Of a DNA stretch of 54,807 nucleotides, positions 1-8,060 are shown in pieces. Position 1 is the stretch's first letter. Every line of letters begins with the position of its first letter. The DNA lies in NCBI GenBank assembly GCA_001541255.1, contig LNQR01000057.1:1-54807 (forward strand), in the 5' to 3' direction. This stretch comes from Candidatus Magnetominusculus xianensis (lineage in GTDB: Bacteria > Nitrospirota > Thermodesulfovibrionia > Thermodesulfovibrionales > Magnetobacteriaceae). A model generated the notes under the pieces. It was not told where the DNA came from. It did not search any database and saw only the letters and a list, made by a program, of their open reading frames with translations. A program made the translations under genes and the position numbers.

Positions 1-173
1 GCCACACATAATTCGCAGTTTTTTTATGCATCGCAAATTACAATATGCGGCATAGTTATGTCCACTTACTTATGCACTGATTAATAATTCGTTTGGTATA
101 TACTAAATGAGCTTAGTGGCTTTTACGAAATAATGAATATTACACATATATCTGAGGTTAGGGAGGTACAGAG

Positions 174-2315
174 ATGAAATTTTTAGAAGATATTATAGTG
201 GATTATCTGAATACAGATAAAACTTATTACGCGATTTTAATAAATGGCAAATGGGGAAGTGGCAAAACATATTATTTTAATCACCACATATCTAAGATTA
301 TTAAAAAGCATAATTATAATCCAATTTATATATCTCTTTTTGGGATAACAAAGATAGAAGATATTACAAAGAATATTTTTCTTGAACAAAATCAGATATT
401 AAAAAAGGTAATGAAAAAAAAATCAACAATGCGACTATCTCAAGTTAGCAAAACTATTTTGAGTTTACCATTTGCTTATGGAGCAGGCAAATTGGGAGAG
501 ACATTCACTCCTGATGCATGGATAAATAAAGACGAGATAACTGTGTTTTGTTTTGACGATTTGGAACGTACAAAGCTCAAATATGATGAATTATTTGGAT
601 ATATCAATAACTTTATAGAACACGACAATATAAAAGTCATTATAATTGCCAATGAAGATAAAATACTAAAAATAGATGGTCATAAAAAAGATGATAGTAA
701 AATTTATTTGGATTATAAAGAAAAGATTATAAAGCATACAGTAGACTTTAAACCTACAGTTGAGGATTCAATAGGTAGTATACTTGAACAAGAATGCAAT
801 GATAGGCCACAAACCTTTAAGCTATTTATCGATAATAATAAAATTAAATTATTTGACACAATAAAAGCAACTAAAACTGAGAATCTAAGACTAATAAAAT
901 ATGCTATTTCATTATATATCACGTTTTATAATAGAGCCTATAAATGTATTGACAAGATTTGTAAAGATAAGTGTAAAGATAAGAATAATATATATATGGA
1001 TAAATATAAGTCAACACTACTTATTGGCAGTATCATAATTACAGTTGAGTCAAGTGGTTTAGACAAAAAACATGCTGTGGATTTATTTAACGGATTAGCT
1101 GCAGATGATGATTTCAATTCTCGTCATTCAGATATCGGATTTCTTTATTCAAGAGATTCTCTTTATAGAAGAATAATGGACCTACCACATAAAAGAATAA
1201 TGGACCTACCACTAAACCTAGAAAATACTGCTTTTGACTACTACTGTTCTAATTTCCTTAGTAAATATGATAATTATATTGGTAGCCATAAATTCAATAA
1301 TTCTTTGACTAAATATATATTGACAGGATACTTTGACGAGGAACAAATAAAAAAAGACACACAATTATTTATAGATATAATGAAATCGGACGAACTGTAT
1401 GATAAGGAACAAGCAAAAAAAGACATACGATCAATTATAGATACAATGAAATCGGACAAACCGTATGATGAGGAACAATCAAAAGAAGACATGCGATCAA
1501 TTGATGTAAAGAAAATAGCCATAACATATCCCTTCGACTTCATTGTAAAAGATTTTATTAGAAATTGGAACTATATAGATGATCATACAAAATTTACTTT
1601 AATAGCTAATACAGTTCTGAAATTAGTCGAGGAAGGAAAATTAGGTTTATTATTGTATCGTGGATTATTACCTTTATATATACACTTTTCAAATAAATGT
1701 TTAATAGCAGACAATATAGATACCATTAAACAGAAATTCATAAGTGGGATTGATAAGGCATCCAAGAATTTAACTAATAGATATAGACAGCTATTTAGAA
1801 AATGGAATATTACACCATATCAAGACGATGAAGTCGGATATACTATATTTCTGATGCAGACCATTGTAAGTGAGAAATTAGAAGCATCTGAGGAGAAGAC
1901 TAAAATGACACAAGTCACAGAATTATTTAATCTTCTCCCTGATGATATAGTTAAATTCAAAGATAAAGTATTAGATAAAGATAGTCGCTACAGCTTCATG
2001 CATATCTTTTCATACTGTGACGCTAATATGCTGATAGAAAAAATTATACCTTTGACTAATAAAGGTATTTGTATCTTCGACAAAGCATTATATTCACTGT
2101 TTAATGTAGAAGGCAAGATTATAGCAAACCATATTGACTCATATAAAAAAGCAGTTGTTAATCTGGAAAAACTATCAGAATTGATTCAGAAATATATCAA
2201 CACTAATATTGATCAGATAAAAAGATATAATCTGAATCAATTAGTAAACAGTATCAATGAAATATGCAAGAGAATTAATACTATACAAAAAAAATTAGCC
2301 AATAACTTATGCTAA
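174..2315 (+). CDS. KAP-family P-loop NTPase
   Basis: A 713-aa protein with a Walker A motif GKWGSGKT at residues 25-32 and a Walker B-like FCFDDLER near residue 127. This arrangement is typical of KAP/STAND-like NTPases, many of which belong to phage-defence or plasmid-borne accessory systems. No transmembrane pair typical of classic KAP proteins is obvious, and the long C-terminal two thirds match nothing I recognise. The region is much more AT-rich than the rest of the window, with many AAA, ATA and TTA codons, which suggests horizontal transfer. A good ribosome binding site (AGGGAGGT) lies just before the ATG. It carries an internal tandem repeat around residues 387-444. It converges on the toxin/antitoxin genes on the other strand. 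The NTPase call is firm; a defence role is inferred. Confidence 0.75.
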   Translation: MKFLEDIIVDYLNTDKTYYAILINGKWGSGKTYYFNHHISKIIKKHNYNPIYISLFGITKIEDITKNIFLEQNQILKKVMKKKSTMRLSQVSKTILSLPFAYGAGKLGETFTPDAWINKDEITVFCFDDLERTKLKYDELFGYINNFIEHDNIKVIIIANEDKILKIDGHKKDDSKIYLDYKEKIIKHTVDFKPTVEDSIGSILEQECNDRPQTFKLFIDNNKIKLFDTIKATKTENLRLIKYAISLYITFYNRAYKCIDKICKDKCKDKNNIYMDKYKSTLLIGSIIITVESSGLDKKHAVDLFNGLAADDDFNSRHSDIGFLYSRDSLYRRIMDLPHKRIMDLPLNLENTAFDYYCSNFLSKYDNYIGSHKFNNSLTKYILTGYFDEEQIKKDTQLFIDIMKSDELYDKEQAKKDIRSIIDTMKSDKPYDEEQSKEDMRSIDVKKIAITYPFDFIVKDFIRNWNYIDDHTKFTLIANTVLKLVEEGKLGLLLYRGLLPLYIHFSNKCLIADNIDTIKQKFISGIDKASKNLTNRYRQLFRKWNITPYQDDEVGYTIFLMQTIVSEKLEASEEKTKMTQVTELFNLLPDDIVKFKDKVLDKDSRYSFMHIFSYCDANMLIEKIIPLTNKGICIFDKALYSLFNVEGKIIANHIDSYKKAVVNLEKLSELIQKYINTNIDQIKRYNLNQLVNSINEICKRINTIQKKLANNLC
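1333..1506 (+). repeat. 66-bp tandem repeat inside the KAP NTPase gene
   Basis: Almost three copies of a 22-residue unit occur in frame, with pattern (Y)(D/F)(D/K)EEQ..K.D....ID.MKSD. The segment ATGAAATCGGAC starts at 1380 and again at 1446, giving a 66-bp period. The first copy is the most diverged. A second, shorter duplication (RIMDLP twice, near 1173-1212) lies just upstream. The units are charged and probably helical, so they may be a linker of variable length. Confidence 0.8.
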
Positions 2316-2318
2316 ATA

Positions 2319-2521
2319 TTACAGTGCCATTTCAAAATCATAGTCAGTAATTCCTGCATCTTTTATAATTGCTTTAAGTATATATGGATTTAGACGCGTG
2401 TGGTTGGGGATTACAATACGATAAGTTCCGTTAGACATTACTATGTGCTTGTTTTTGCTGACGACCCTAATTTCACGAATGCCTTAATTGCACACTCAGT
2501 AGATACATCAGTGAAAAGCAT
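2319..2521 (-). pseudogene. hicA: hicA-like toxin, frameshifted
   Basis: Read on the minus strand from the ATG at 2521, the frame gives MLFTDVSTECAIKAFVKLG, the usual HicA N-terminus. The normal continuation, RVVSKNKHIVMSNG then YRIVIPNHTRLNPYILKAII, ending DAGITDYDFEMAL, lies in another frame and stops at 2319. The span is 203 nt, which is not a multiple of three. About 5 nt seem to be missing at KLG-F-RVVS near 2463. HicA is an mRNA interferase of the double-stranded-RNA-binding fold. The usual G-S-H active-site segment reads KNKH here. Its start overlaps the end of hicB, so this is a hicB-hicA order. The damage could be genuine decay or a single sequencing error. Confidence 0.7.
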
Positions 2522-2720
2522 TTATCATATCGACGTCCACTTTATAAACAGGATTACCCTTTAACTCCTCTTCAATCATTTCAAGATAAGTCATAATTGC
2601 GTCTTTTATGTTTTCCTGCGTCTCTTCAAGCGTCTCACCTTGGCTATGACATCCTCTCAGCATCGGACAATGCGCGTCATAACCGTATTCCGATTTATTT
2701 ATTATTACAGAGAATTCCAT
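2508..2720 (-). CDS. hicB: HicB-family antitoxin
   Basis: A 70-aa HicB-like protein. It has the typical partial RNase H-fold start (EFSVIINKSEYGYDAHCPML), followed by the conserved GCHSQGETLEETQENIKDAI segment that defines the family. It normally binds and neutralises HicA and may autoregulate its operon. There is no separate C-terminal DNA-binding domain, so this is a short HicB. Its last codons overlap the start of the adjoining, frameshifted hicA, so the antitoxin has probably outlived its toxin. The upstream 50 bp are AT-rich, but I see no clear promoter. Confidence 0.85.
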   Translation of the reverse strand: MEFSVIINKSEYGYDAHCPMLRGCHSQGETLEETQENIKDAIMTYLEMIEEELKGNPVYKVDVDMINAFH

Positions 2721-2773
2721 ATCTCTATCGCTATTAGTGTATCATGATAAGCCCAAAGTGTACAATGCGCCAC

Positions 2774-3118
2774 TTAAACTACACTAAGCGTCTCACCATG
2801 TTCAAGGGCGTCTATTACGACAGATGATGTGGCTCTAATGTTTTCGAACTCTTCCGGTGAGTAACATAGGGCGTCGATGTGTTTTGGAAATCTTACAGTT
2901 TTTAACAGCACCGCCATTCTATTAATAAATACTGTGCCTTTGAAATAGTCAGATACAACGATAATGTCAATGTCCGAGCCCTCATCTGCCATGCCCGTTA
3001 TTCGTGAGCCAAATATTAATACCATCTCAGGTGAAAACGCATTAACAATCAGCGGCAATGCCTCATTTTTGAATTTCTCTATCCAGACATCATGGCTCAC
3101 TATACTATAATACCGCAT
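2774..3118 (-). CDS. Nucleotidyltransferase domain protein (MNT-like)
   Basis: About 114 aa with the minimal nucleotidyltransferase signature GSRITGMADEGSDIDIIVV, that is G-S-x(n)-G-x(n)-SD-x-D, the metal-binding aspartates of the polymerase beta-like fold. Such small proteins usually pair with a HEPN protein as MNT antitoxins that adenylylate the toxin. No HEPN partner is encoded next to it; its neighbour is a broken PIN toxin gene. An upstream TTG at 3130 is open, but the ATG at 3118 (MRYYSIVSHD) looks more natural. It ends about 50 bp upstream of hicB. The family call is secure; the role in a toxin pair is inferred. Confidence 0.8.
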   Translation of the reverse strand: MRYYSIVSHDVWIEKFKNEALPLIVNAFSPEMVLIFGSRITGMADEGSDIDIIVVSDYFKGTVFINRMAVLLKTVRFPKHIDALCYSPEEFENIRATSSVVIDALEHGETLSVV

Positions 3119-3122
3119 CTTG

Positions 3123-3535
3123 CTAAACAAGGATTTTCACAAATGCGGCTGAATTAACAATCTGTATGCCTTTATAGTGTTTTATCGATAGCAAATGTTC
3201 ATCTCCTGAGACAACATAATCAGCCTCACCTTCAATGGCACATGAGAGAAACTTGTCATCGTCAGGGTCTGCATTAATGCACTTAACGCTTATTATTTCC
3301 TCGGTAATGACAGCTCCCTCAGCGATGATATGCCGTTTATGATATCCTCATCCAGATGATATTTTGTGTAAATATGCTTCCTGTGAAGCACGCTCAGAAT
3401 TTCATGATTTATCGTTATGGAAGTAATCACCCTGAACTGTCCTTTAAGCGCTACATTCAATACCTTACGAGGTGAACCGTTGGGTGATATGGCGCCGCTT
3501 ACAAATACATTAGTATCTATGACTGCCCTAATTAT
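3123..3535 (-). pseudogene. PIN-domain toxin (VapC-like), frameshifted and without a normal start
   Basis: The minus strand encodes IRAVIDTNVFVSGAISP, the first metal-binding Asp motif of PIN ribonucleases, then runs to SSLRE and into a stop. The rest (AEGAVITEEIISVKCINADP, DDDKFLSCAIEGEADYVVSG, DEHLLSIKHYKGIQIV) lies in another frame and keeps the later acidic residues. The span is 413 nt, not a multiple of three, with the shift near 3320. The position where MIRAV would start reads ATA (3535-3533) instead of ATG, and no ATG, GTG or TTG lies between it and the preceding stop. Two independent lesions make this a decaying gene rather than one read error. It overlaps the upstream antitoxin-like gene by 8 nt, the usual antitoxin-toxin layout. 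Confidence 0.75.
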
Positions 3536-3776
3536 TGGCTGCTGCCCTCACTTCGGCTACAGCTGCGCTTACATCGGTTAAGACCTCTTCTTCTGGAAAC
3601 GCACTGTTTCTCTTGTCAGTTTCATTTAGAGACCAACCGAACATCTCCTGCCATGTCAGTATCTTATCATGTTGCAGCTTCCTCTTGAGTATGAGTTTTT
3701 CGTCAGGGTTAAGCTGCTCAATTAATGTAAGAAGTTTCTGAAACGGAATTTCGAGTTTCACGGTTTTTGCAGCCAT
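3528..3776 (-). CDS. Putative antitoxin of the PIN toxin
   Basis: An 82-aa protein starting MAAKTVKLEIPFQKLLTLIE, with a strong ribosome binding site (GAGGAGG) before the ATG. The N-terminus (KLEIPFQKLL..IEQLNPDEK) resembles small antitoxins found upstream of PIN toxins, mainly seen in cyanobacteria and related environmental genomes. The acidic middle and Ala-rich end would be the toxin-binding tail. Position decides the call: the reading frame overlaps the broken PIN gene by a few bases. With the toxin damaged, this antitoxin is an orphan here. I do not recognise the family with certainty. Confidence 0.6.
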   Translation of the reverse strand: MAAKTVKLEIPFQKLLTLIEQLNPDEKLILKRKLQHDKILTWQEMFGWSLNETDKRNSAFPEEEVLTDVSAAVAEVRAAANN

Positions 3777-3848
3777 ATCAGGCCTCCTCTATGATATTTC
3801 ACTATTTTACCATATTACAGGAGGAAAATATTGACCAGGAAGTCAAGA

Positions 3849-5024
3849 CTACCCTAACGGGCTTCTTATCTTTCTGGCTATTGTCTTAATCATACCGCTT
3901 CTTTTAATCAGCGGCTCGATGGCGTTGCGATAGACGATGAACAGCGGCAGGTTGTTCTGGAATTTTTCGTGTGCCTTCAGTAACTCTACCTGGTGGGCAT
4001 AGATTATCTCCGAGTCTGGCATTCCACCCTTGTTCCTGATTTTCACGAGGGAATTTTCAATTTGCCTGTACGCCTCTTTTAGGGCAGCCCCGCTGAAATG
4101 GAGATATTTCTTTTGGAATGTAAGCGATTCTCTAAAACCCGACGCAGGATTCGATACAAGCGCAATTTCGGGCGCCGCCTCCAGTGACAGCGCTATGTCA
4201 GTGAACTCCTCTATTTCTCCTATGTTTTGGGAGTTCAGCGTCATCGCTATAAAAAATGGAAATCCCTGTCTTGCCTTAAGTTCTTGTATCTTTTGTAAAT
4301 TTTTCACTACACGGCCCCAGAAATTCCCCCTCAATAACTTATACGTACTCTCACGTGCCGCATCCAGCGATACGCCGAATAAGCCAATGTTTATCCTGTT
4401 GAGCATCGCAAAGAGTTCATCTGTCAGCAGTGTCGCATTGGATATAAAGAAATGCCGACAGTGCTTGTTTTCAGACCAGCTCGCCATCAGCCGCTTTGCC
4501 GGTTCATACATAAAGGGCTCCCCGCCAAAATAAAATATCACCTGAAGATACTTTAATATGGAATCAATTTCAGCAAAAAACTTCTCTGGCAGCGCCTTGT
4601 TCTGCGCCCGGATGTCCTTTTGATAGCAGTGGTAACAGTTCAGATTACACACGTAGCTATAGGCAAAACGAACCCAGCGAGGCAGAGATTTAAGGACAAG
4701 GTTGCCCGCCTTTATCTCTTCGTCGTTTAGGAGCGCATTTTTATACAGCTCCAGCTCTGGCTCCAGTTTCTTGTACCAGTTAAGCCTCTGGTAGGATTTT
4801 GACCCCTTTAGGACGGCGCAGTTCGGGTAACACAAGTCATATGCCCCGCGCGTGAGCATCGCCTTTCTAATGCTGCGGTAGCCATCGCCATTCCAAATAT
4901 CCTCTATGGTCTGACTGTTGACATTTCCAAGCACTACGGGGCTGTCGCAGCACATCGTAACATCACCGTTAGGATTGTTTACCTCAAAATGTGTCCATGG
5001 ATAGTCGCAAATCGCTAGCTGCAT
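3849..5024 (-). CDS. Radical SAM protein with N-terminal SPASM-like Cys cluster
   Basis: A 391-aa radical SAM enzyme. The 4Fe-4S/AdoMet motif is CNLNCYHC (CxxxCxxC) near residue 126, followed by a YFGGEPF segment, the usual GGEP AdoMet-binding motif. Cysteines before the core (CDYPW, MCCDS, LCYPNC at residues 6-70) resemble a SPASM-type auxiliary cluster region, normally C-terminal to the core. The segment LGNVNSQTIEDIWNGDGYR is typical of SPASM domains. No substrate peptide is visible nearby, and its neighbours are unrelated. Such proteins modify peptides or sugars, or act in cofactor synthesis; the target here is unknown. No clear Shine-Dalgarno precedes the ATG. Confidence 0.8.
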   Translation of the reverse strand: MQLAICDYPWTHFEVNNPNGDVTMCCDSPVVLGNVNSQTIEDIWNGDGYRSIRKAMLTRGAYDLCYPNCAVLKGSKSYQRLNWYKKLEPELELYKNALLNDEEIKAGNLVLKSLPRWVRFAYSYVCNLNCYHCYQKDIRAQNKALPEKFFAEIDSILKYLQVIFYFGGEPFMYEPAKRLMASWSENKHCRHFFISNATLLTDELFAMLNRINIGLFGVSLDAARESTYKLLRGNFWGRVVKNLQKIQELKARQGFPFFIAMTLNSQNIGEIEEFTDIALSLEAAPEIALVSNPASGFRESLTFQKKYLHFSGAALKEAYRQIENSLVKIRNKGGMPDSEIIYAHQVELLKAHEKFQNNLPLFIVYRNAIEPLIKRSGMIKTIARKIRSPLG

Positions 5025-5227
5025 AGCACGATTGTAACATTTTATCAGGCATTTTTTTTACGTTTTTTACATTCCGCACCATAAGCCACAGTCTATGTGC
5101 CCCCACATAATGGTGTATTATATATTTTGTTGCACATCGATGATAATTTTATTGACACAGCCGTTATTGATATGGTTTACTATGTTCACTAAAAAGTTAA
5201 CTAATAAACAACACGGAGGTACTTTAT

Positions 5228-5707
5228 ATGTCAGCTAAAAAGAAGAGGATGGCTGTAATTGCCAGCAAAGGGACGCTTGATATGGCATATCCGCCACTGA
5301 TTCTGGCGTCAACCGCAGCCGCTATGGATGTGGATGTGCAGATATTTTTCACCCTATACGGGGTGGACATAATAAATAAGAAAAAATATCGGAATCTGCA
5401 AGTCTCACCGATAGGCAATCCGGCGATGCCTTCACCGGTTCCTATGCCTAATATTATAGGAATGCTGCCCGGCATGACACCTATGGCCACATCGATGATG
5501 AAGGGTATGATTAAGAAGATTAACTGGCCGTCGATTCCGGAACTCGTCGATGCTTGCCGTGAAATCGACGTCAAAATGATCGCCTGCACGCCGACTCTCG
5601 AAATGACCAATGTACATAAAGAAGACCTCGTCGAAGGCGTAACGGTTGCCGGGGCCGCAGAGTTTTTAAACTTTGCTCTCGATGCCGATATAACGTTATT
5701 TATATAG
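5228..5707 (+). CDS. DsrE/DsrF/DrsH-like family protein
   Basis: A 159-aa protein of the DsrE_2 type (peroxiredoxin-like DsrE/F fold). It starts KRMAVIASKGTLDMAYPPLI, continues with a VDVQIFFTLYGVDI strand-helix unit, then a Met/Pro-rich loop (residues 60-95), and ends with VKMIACTPTLEM and AEFLNFALDADITLFI. The single Cys in IACTPT sits where the family carries its sulfur-handling cysteine. Such proteins relay sulfane sulfur or act as rhodanese/TusA partners in sulfur metabolism. It has a good ribosome binding site (CACGGAGGT), stands alone, and is followed by a strong hairpin at 5725-5749. A TTGACA at 5152 may be part of its promoter, but the -10 box is unclear. Confidence 0.8.
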   Translation: MSAKKKRMAVIASKGTLDMAYPPLILASTAAAMDVDVQIFFTLYGVDIINKKKYRNLQVSPIGNPAMPSPVPMPNIIGMLPGMTPMATSMMKGMIKKINWPSIPELVDACREIDVKMIACTPTLEMTNVHKEDLVEGVTVAGAAEFLNFALDADITLFI

Positions 5708-5724
5708 TATCATTCAGGTGGATT

Positions 5725-5749
5725 ATAAAGCGGAGTCTCTCCGCTTTAT
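5725..5749 (+). terminator. Perfect 11-bp hairpin after the DsrE-like gene
   Basis: ATAAAGCGGAG pairs perfectly with CTCCGCTTTAT across a TCT loop, 18 nt after the stop codon. The stem carries its own A-tract and U-tract (AUAAAG and CUUUAU), as in many bidirectional terminators. No longer T run follows, so termination strength is inferred. Confidence 0.65.
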
Positions 5750-5832
5750 CCATGCTGTGCAGCCGCCGTTAGAGCCATCCATTCGTTAATAAGGCGGTGT
5801 CTGTCCTAATTTATTGCAGGAGGTGGCATACC

Positions 5833-7209
5833 ATGTCAGTCAGACACTCAAACAGCGCATTAAGAGGCCCTTTAAGTAAATTGTTGGCAAAGATATCATG
5901 CGCCTTTAGCAAGGAAAAGCGCCCTATGATTTTCTTCGGGTTCGTTTTCGTTCTTTTTTTATCGATGACTTATATATCTCTGTATTTCCCAAAGGCATTG
6001 TACTCAAGCACATCTTCTTCGCAAATTACTGTTGTAAAACCGGCAAGACAGGCTGAAAAGGCACCACAGCTTAAGATTATCAACGGACTTGTTAAAAAGG
6101 GTGAAACGCTTCAGGATATCAGCAAGAGATATAACCTCAAGGCAGACGATGTCAAAGGTATCTCGATAGCCTCCAGAGACCTCTACAATCTTAAAACAAT
6201 CAGGCCAAAGATGTCCTATAAAATTATTGTCAATCCCGTCAACAACGATATCCTCGAACTTAATTATGCCATTGACGACTCATCCTATTTGTCAGTTAAA
6301 AGATATGCTGACGCCCCATCACTGGCCGCTGCTGAGGATTATTTTCAGGCCGAGATGGTATCTCTGGCCTATCAAATGAAAATTGGAACACTCACCGGCA
6401 CAGTAAAATACAACCTCGTCGACTCCATAGGAAAGTCAAGGGAACACCTTAATGTTGCCTACGAGTTGGCTGATTTATTTGCCTATGACATAGACTTCAA
6501 CACTGACCTTCGAAAGGGCGACACGTTCGAGGTTGTCATCGAGGAGCTTTACAGAGATAACATATTTAAGGGCTATGGCAAGATTCTCTATGCCAGATTC
6601 ACTAATGATGGTCATCGTTATGAGATACTCAGATATGATATAAACGGCAAGGACGAGTACTTTCGCCCGGATGGCAATTCTATCAAGAAGATGCTGATGA
6701 GGGCGCCGCTGAGGTACAGACATATCAGTTCGTTCTTCTCTAAGAGCAGATTTCATCCCATATTAAGAATCAGCCGACCTCACTTTGGCGTGGATTATTC
6801 CGCCCCTAAAGGAACCCCGATCTCAGCAGCAGGCGACGGAGTCGTATTTGACGCCGGACGAAATGCTTCATATGGCAATCAATTATTTATCAGGCACGCC
6901 GGTGGGTATGTCACAGGTTACGGTCATCTGTCCGCGTTTGCCAAAGGTCTAAGAAACGGCGACAAGGTCACTCAGGGTGAAATCATCGGATATGTAGGCG
7001 CCACAGGGCTTGCAACCGGTCCTCACCTTGATTACAGGGTAAAACTCGAGGGAAAACCCATTGACCCGCTTACTATGAAGCTACCGGCAAGCCCCATTCC
7101 GGCCAAACACAAGGAGGCTTTCAAGACTTATGTTGCCCAAATGCGCTCTGAGTTGTCTAAATCCCAACTGGCAAAGGCTTCAGCAAAGCCAGCTAAAAAG
7201 TTTAAATAG
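5833..7209 (+). CDS. LysM and M23 metallopeptidase, cell-wall hydrolase
   Basis: A 458-aa protein with one N-terminal membrane segment (FFGFVFVLFLSMTYISLYF, about residues 36-54). A LysM-like region follows (VKKGETLQDISKRYNLKADD), and then a long middle domain. The C-terminal M23 (LytM) domain has its zinc motifs: HFGVDYSAPKGTPI, whose H and D are ligands, and TGPHLDYRV, which matches HxH with the second His replaced by Asp-Tyr (usual text GPHLHFE). YGHLS is present. The H-to-D change needs care: activity may be retained, or the protein may act as a regulator like EnvC. The start at 5833 is chosen because GCAGGAGGTGG lies just upstream; the longer open frame has no such site. Confidence 0.85.
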   Translation: MSVRHSNSALRGPLSKLLAKISCAFSKEKRPMIFFGFVFVLFLSMTYISLYFPKALYSSTSSSQITVVKPARQAEKAPQLKIINGLVKKGETLQDISKRYNLKADDVKGISIASRDLYNLKTIRPKMSYKIIVNPVNNDILELNYAIDDSSYLSVKRYADAPSLAAAEDYFQAEMVSLAYQMKIGTLTGTVKYNLVDSIGKSREHLNVAYELADLFAYDIDFNTDLRKGDTFEVVIEELYRDNIFKGYGKILYARFTNDGHRYEILRYDINGKDEYFRPDGNSIKKMLMRAPLRYRHISSFFSKSRFHPILRISRPHFGVDYSAPKGTPISAAGDGVVFDAGRNASYGNQLFIRHAGGYVTGYGHLSAFAKGLRNGDKVTQGEIIGYVGATGLATGPHLDYRVKLEGKPIDPLTMKLPASPIPAKHKEAFKTYVAQMRSELSKSQLAKASAKPAKKFK

Positions 7210-7222
7210 CAGAGATACGGGC

Positions 7223-8053
7223 TTGACTGCTTCACGGGGTGTTCTGTTTGTGATGTATCTGGCATTAGCCCTATCGTTTACACTGTTAAATCCTCGGGCG
7301 GCATTAGCCGGTGATACAATTCGGTGTGCTTCGACAACAAGCACACAAAATTCAGGATTTTTCGATTACATCTTACCGATATTTCAGAAAAAGACCGGTA
7401 TCACCGTAGAGGTAGTTGCAGTGGGCACAGGGGCGGCTATTGAGGTAGGAAAAAGAGGAGACGTAGATTTCGTCTTCGTTCATGCAAAAGACCAGGAGAT
7501 GAAGGCAGTTGAAGAGGGATGGTTCATTAACCGTAAGGACGTAATGTATAATGATTTTATTCTGATAGGACACCCTCAAGACCCGGCTGGTGTTAGGGGT
7601 ATGAAAAGCGCCGCCTCTGCATTTAAACAAATCTCCCAAAAAGAAGTGCCGTTTGTCTCACGCGGCGATAAATCCGGCACGCATACTAAGGAGCTGTTGA
7701 TCTGGAAAGAGGTCGGCATTGAACCAAAGGGTAAGGGCTGGTACATGGAGGCAGGGCAGGGAATGGAAAAAACCCAGCGTATTGCAGACGAACACAAGGC
7801 CTATACGCTTACTGACCGAGGTACATGGCTTGCGAAAAAAGATAAACTCGACCTTCAAATCCTCTTAGAGGGAGACCCATTACTATTCAACCAATACGGT
7901 ATCATGGCTGTAAATCTGGAAAAACATAAACACGCCAAATATAAAGAAGCAATGGTATTTATAAATTGGCTCACGTCTAAGGAAGGTCAGGATGCCATAG
8001 CTGGTTTTAAAGACAAAAACGGTAACAATCTCTTTATACCAAACGCCAAATAG
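7223..8053 (+). CDS. Tungstate-type ABC substrate-binding protein (TupA-like)
   Basis: About 276 aa of the PBP-II superfamily. From the TTG at 7223 it has a signal peptide (charged start, hydrophobic LFVMYLALALSFTLL, cleavage after RAALA). The mature protein begins GDTIRCASTTSTQNSGFFDY, with the Ser/Thr-rich oxyanion-binding start typical of TupA. VDFVFVHAKDQE and FVSRGDKSGTHTKE are further family motifs. It would bind tungstate or molybdate in the periplasm, which suits the molybdopterin enzyme encoded at 21.5-25.0 kb. No permease or ATPase gene (tupB/tupC) follows, so the transporter partners must lie elsewhere. ATG 7253 and GTG 7250 are alternative starts but would remove the positive n-region. 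It converges on the PBP gene with 7 bp between them. Confidence 0.85.
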   Translation: MTASRGVLFVMYLALALSFTLLNPRAALAGDTIRCASTTSTQNSGFFDYILPIFQKKTGITVEVVAVGTGAAIEVGKRGDVDFVFVHAKDQEMKAVEEGWFINRKDVMYNDFILIGHPQDPAGVRGMKSAASAFKQISQKEVPFVSRGDKSGTHTKELLIWKEVGIEPKGKGWYMEAGQGMEKTQRIADEHKAYTLTDRGTWLAKKDKLDLQILLEGDPLLFNQYGIMAVNLEKHKHAKYKEAMVFINWLTSKEGQDAIAGFKDKNGNNLFIPNAK

Positions 8054-8060
8054 TTCATAC

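Noticed and set aside
4030..4533. Plus-strand frame opposite the radical SAM gene
   Set aside because: Shadow of a conserved gene; no ribosome binding site and an atypical composition.
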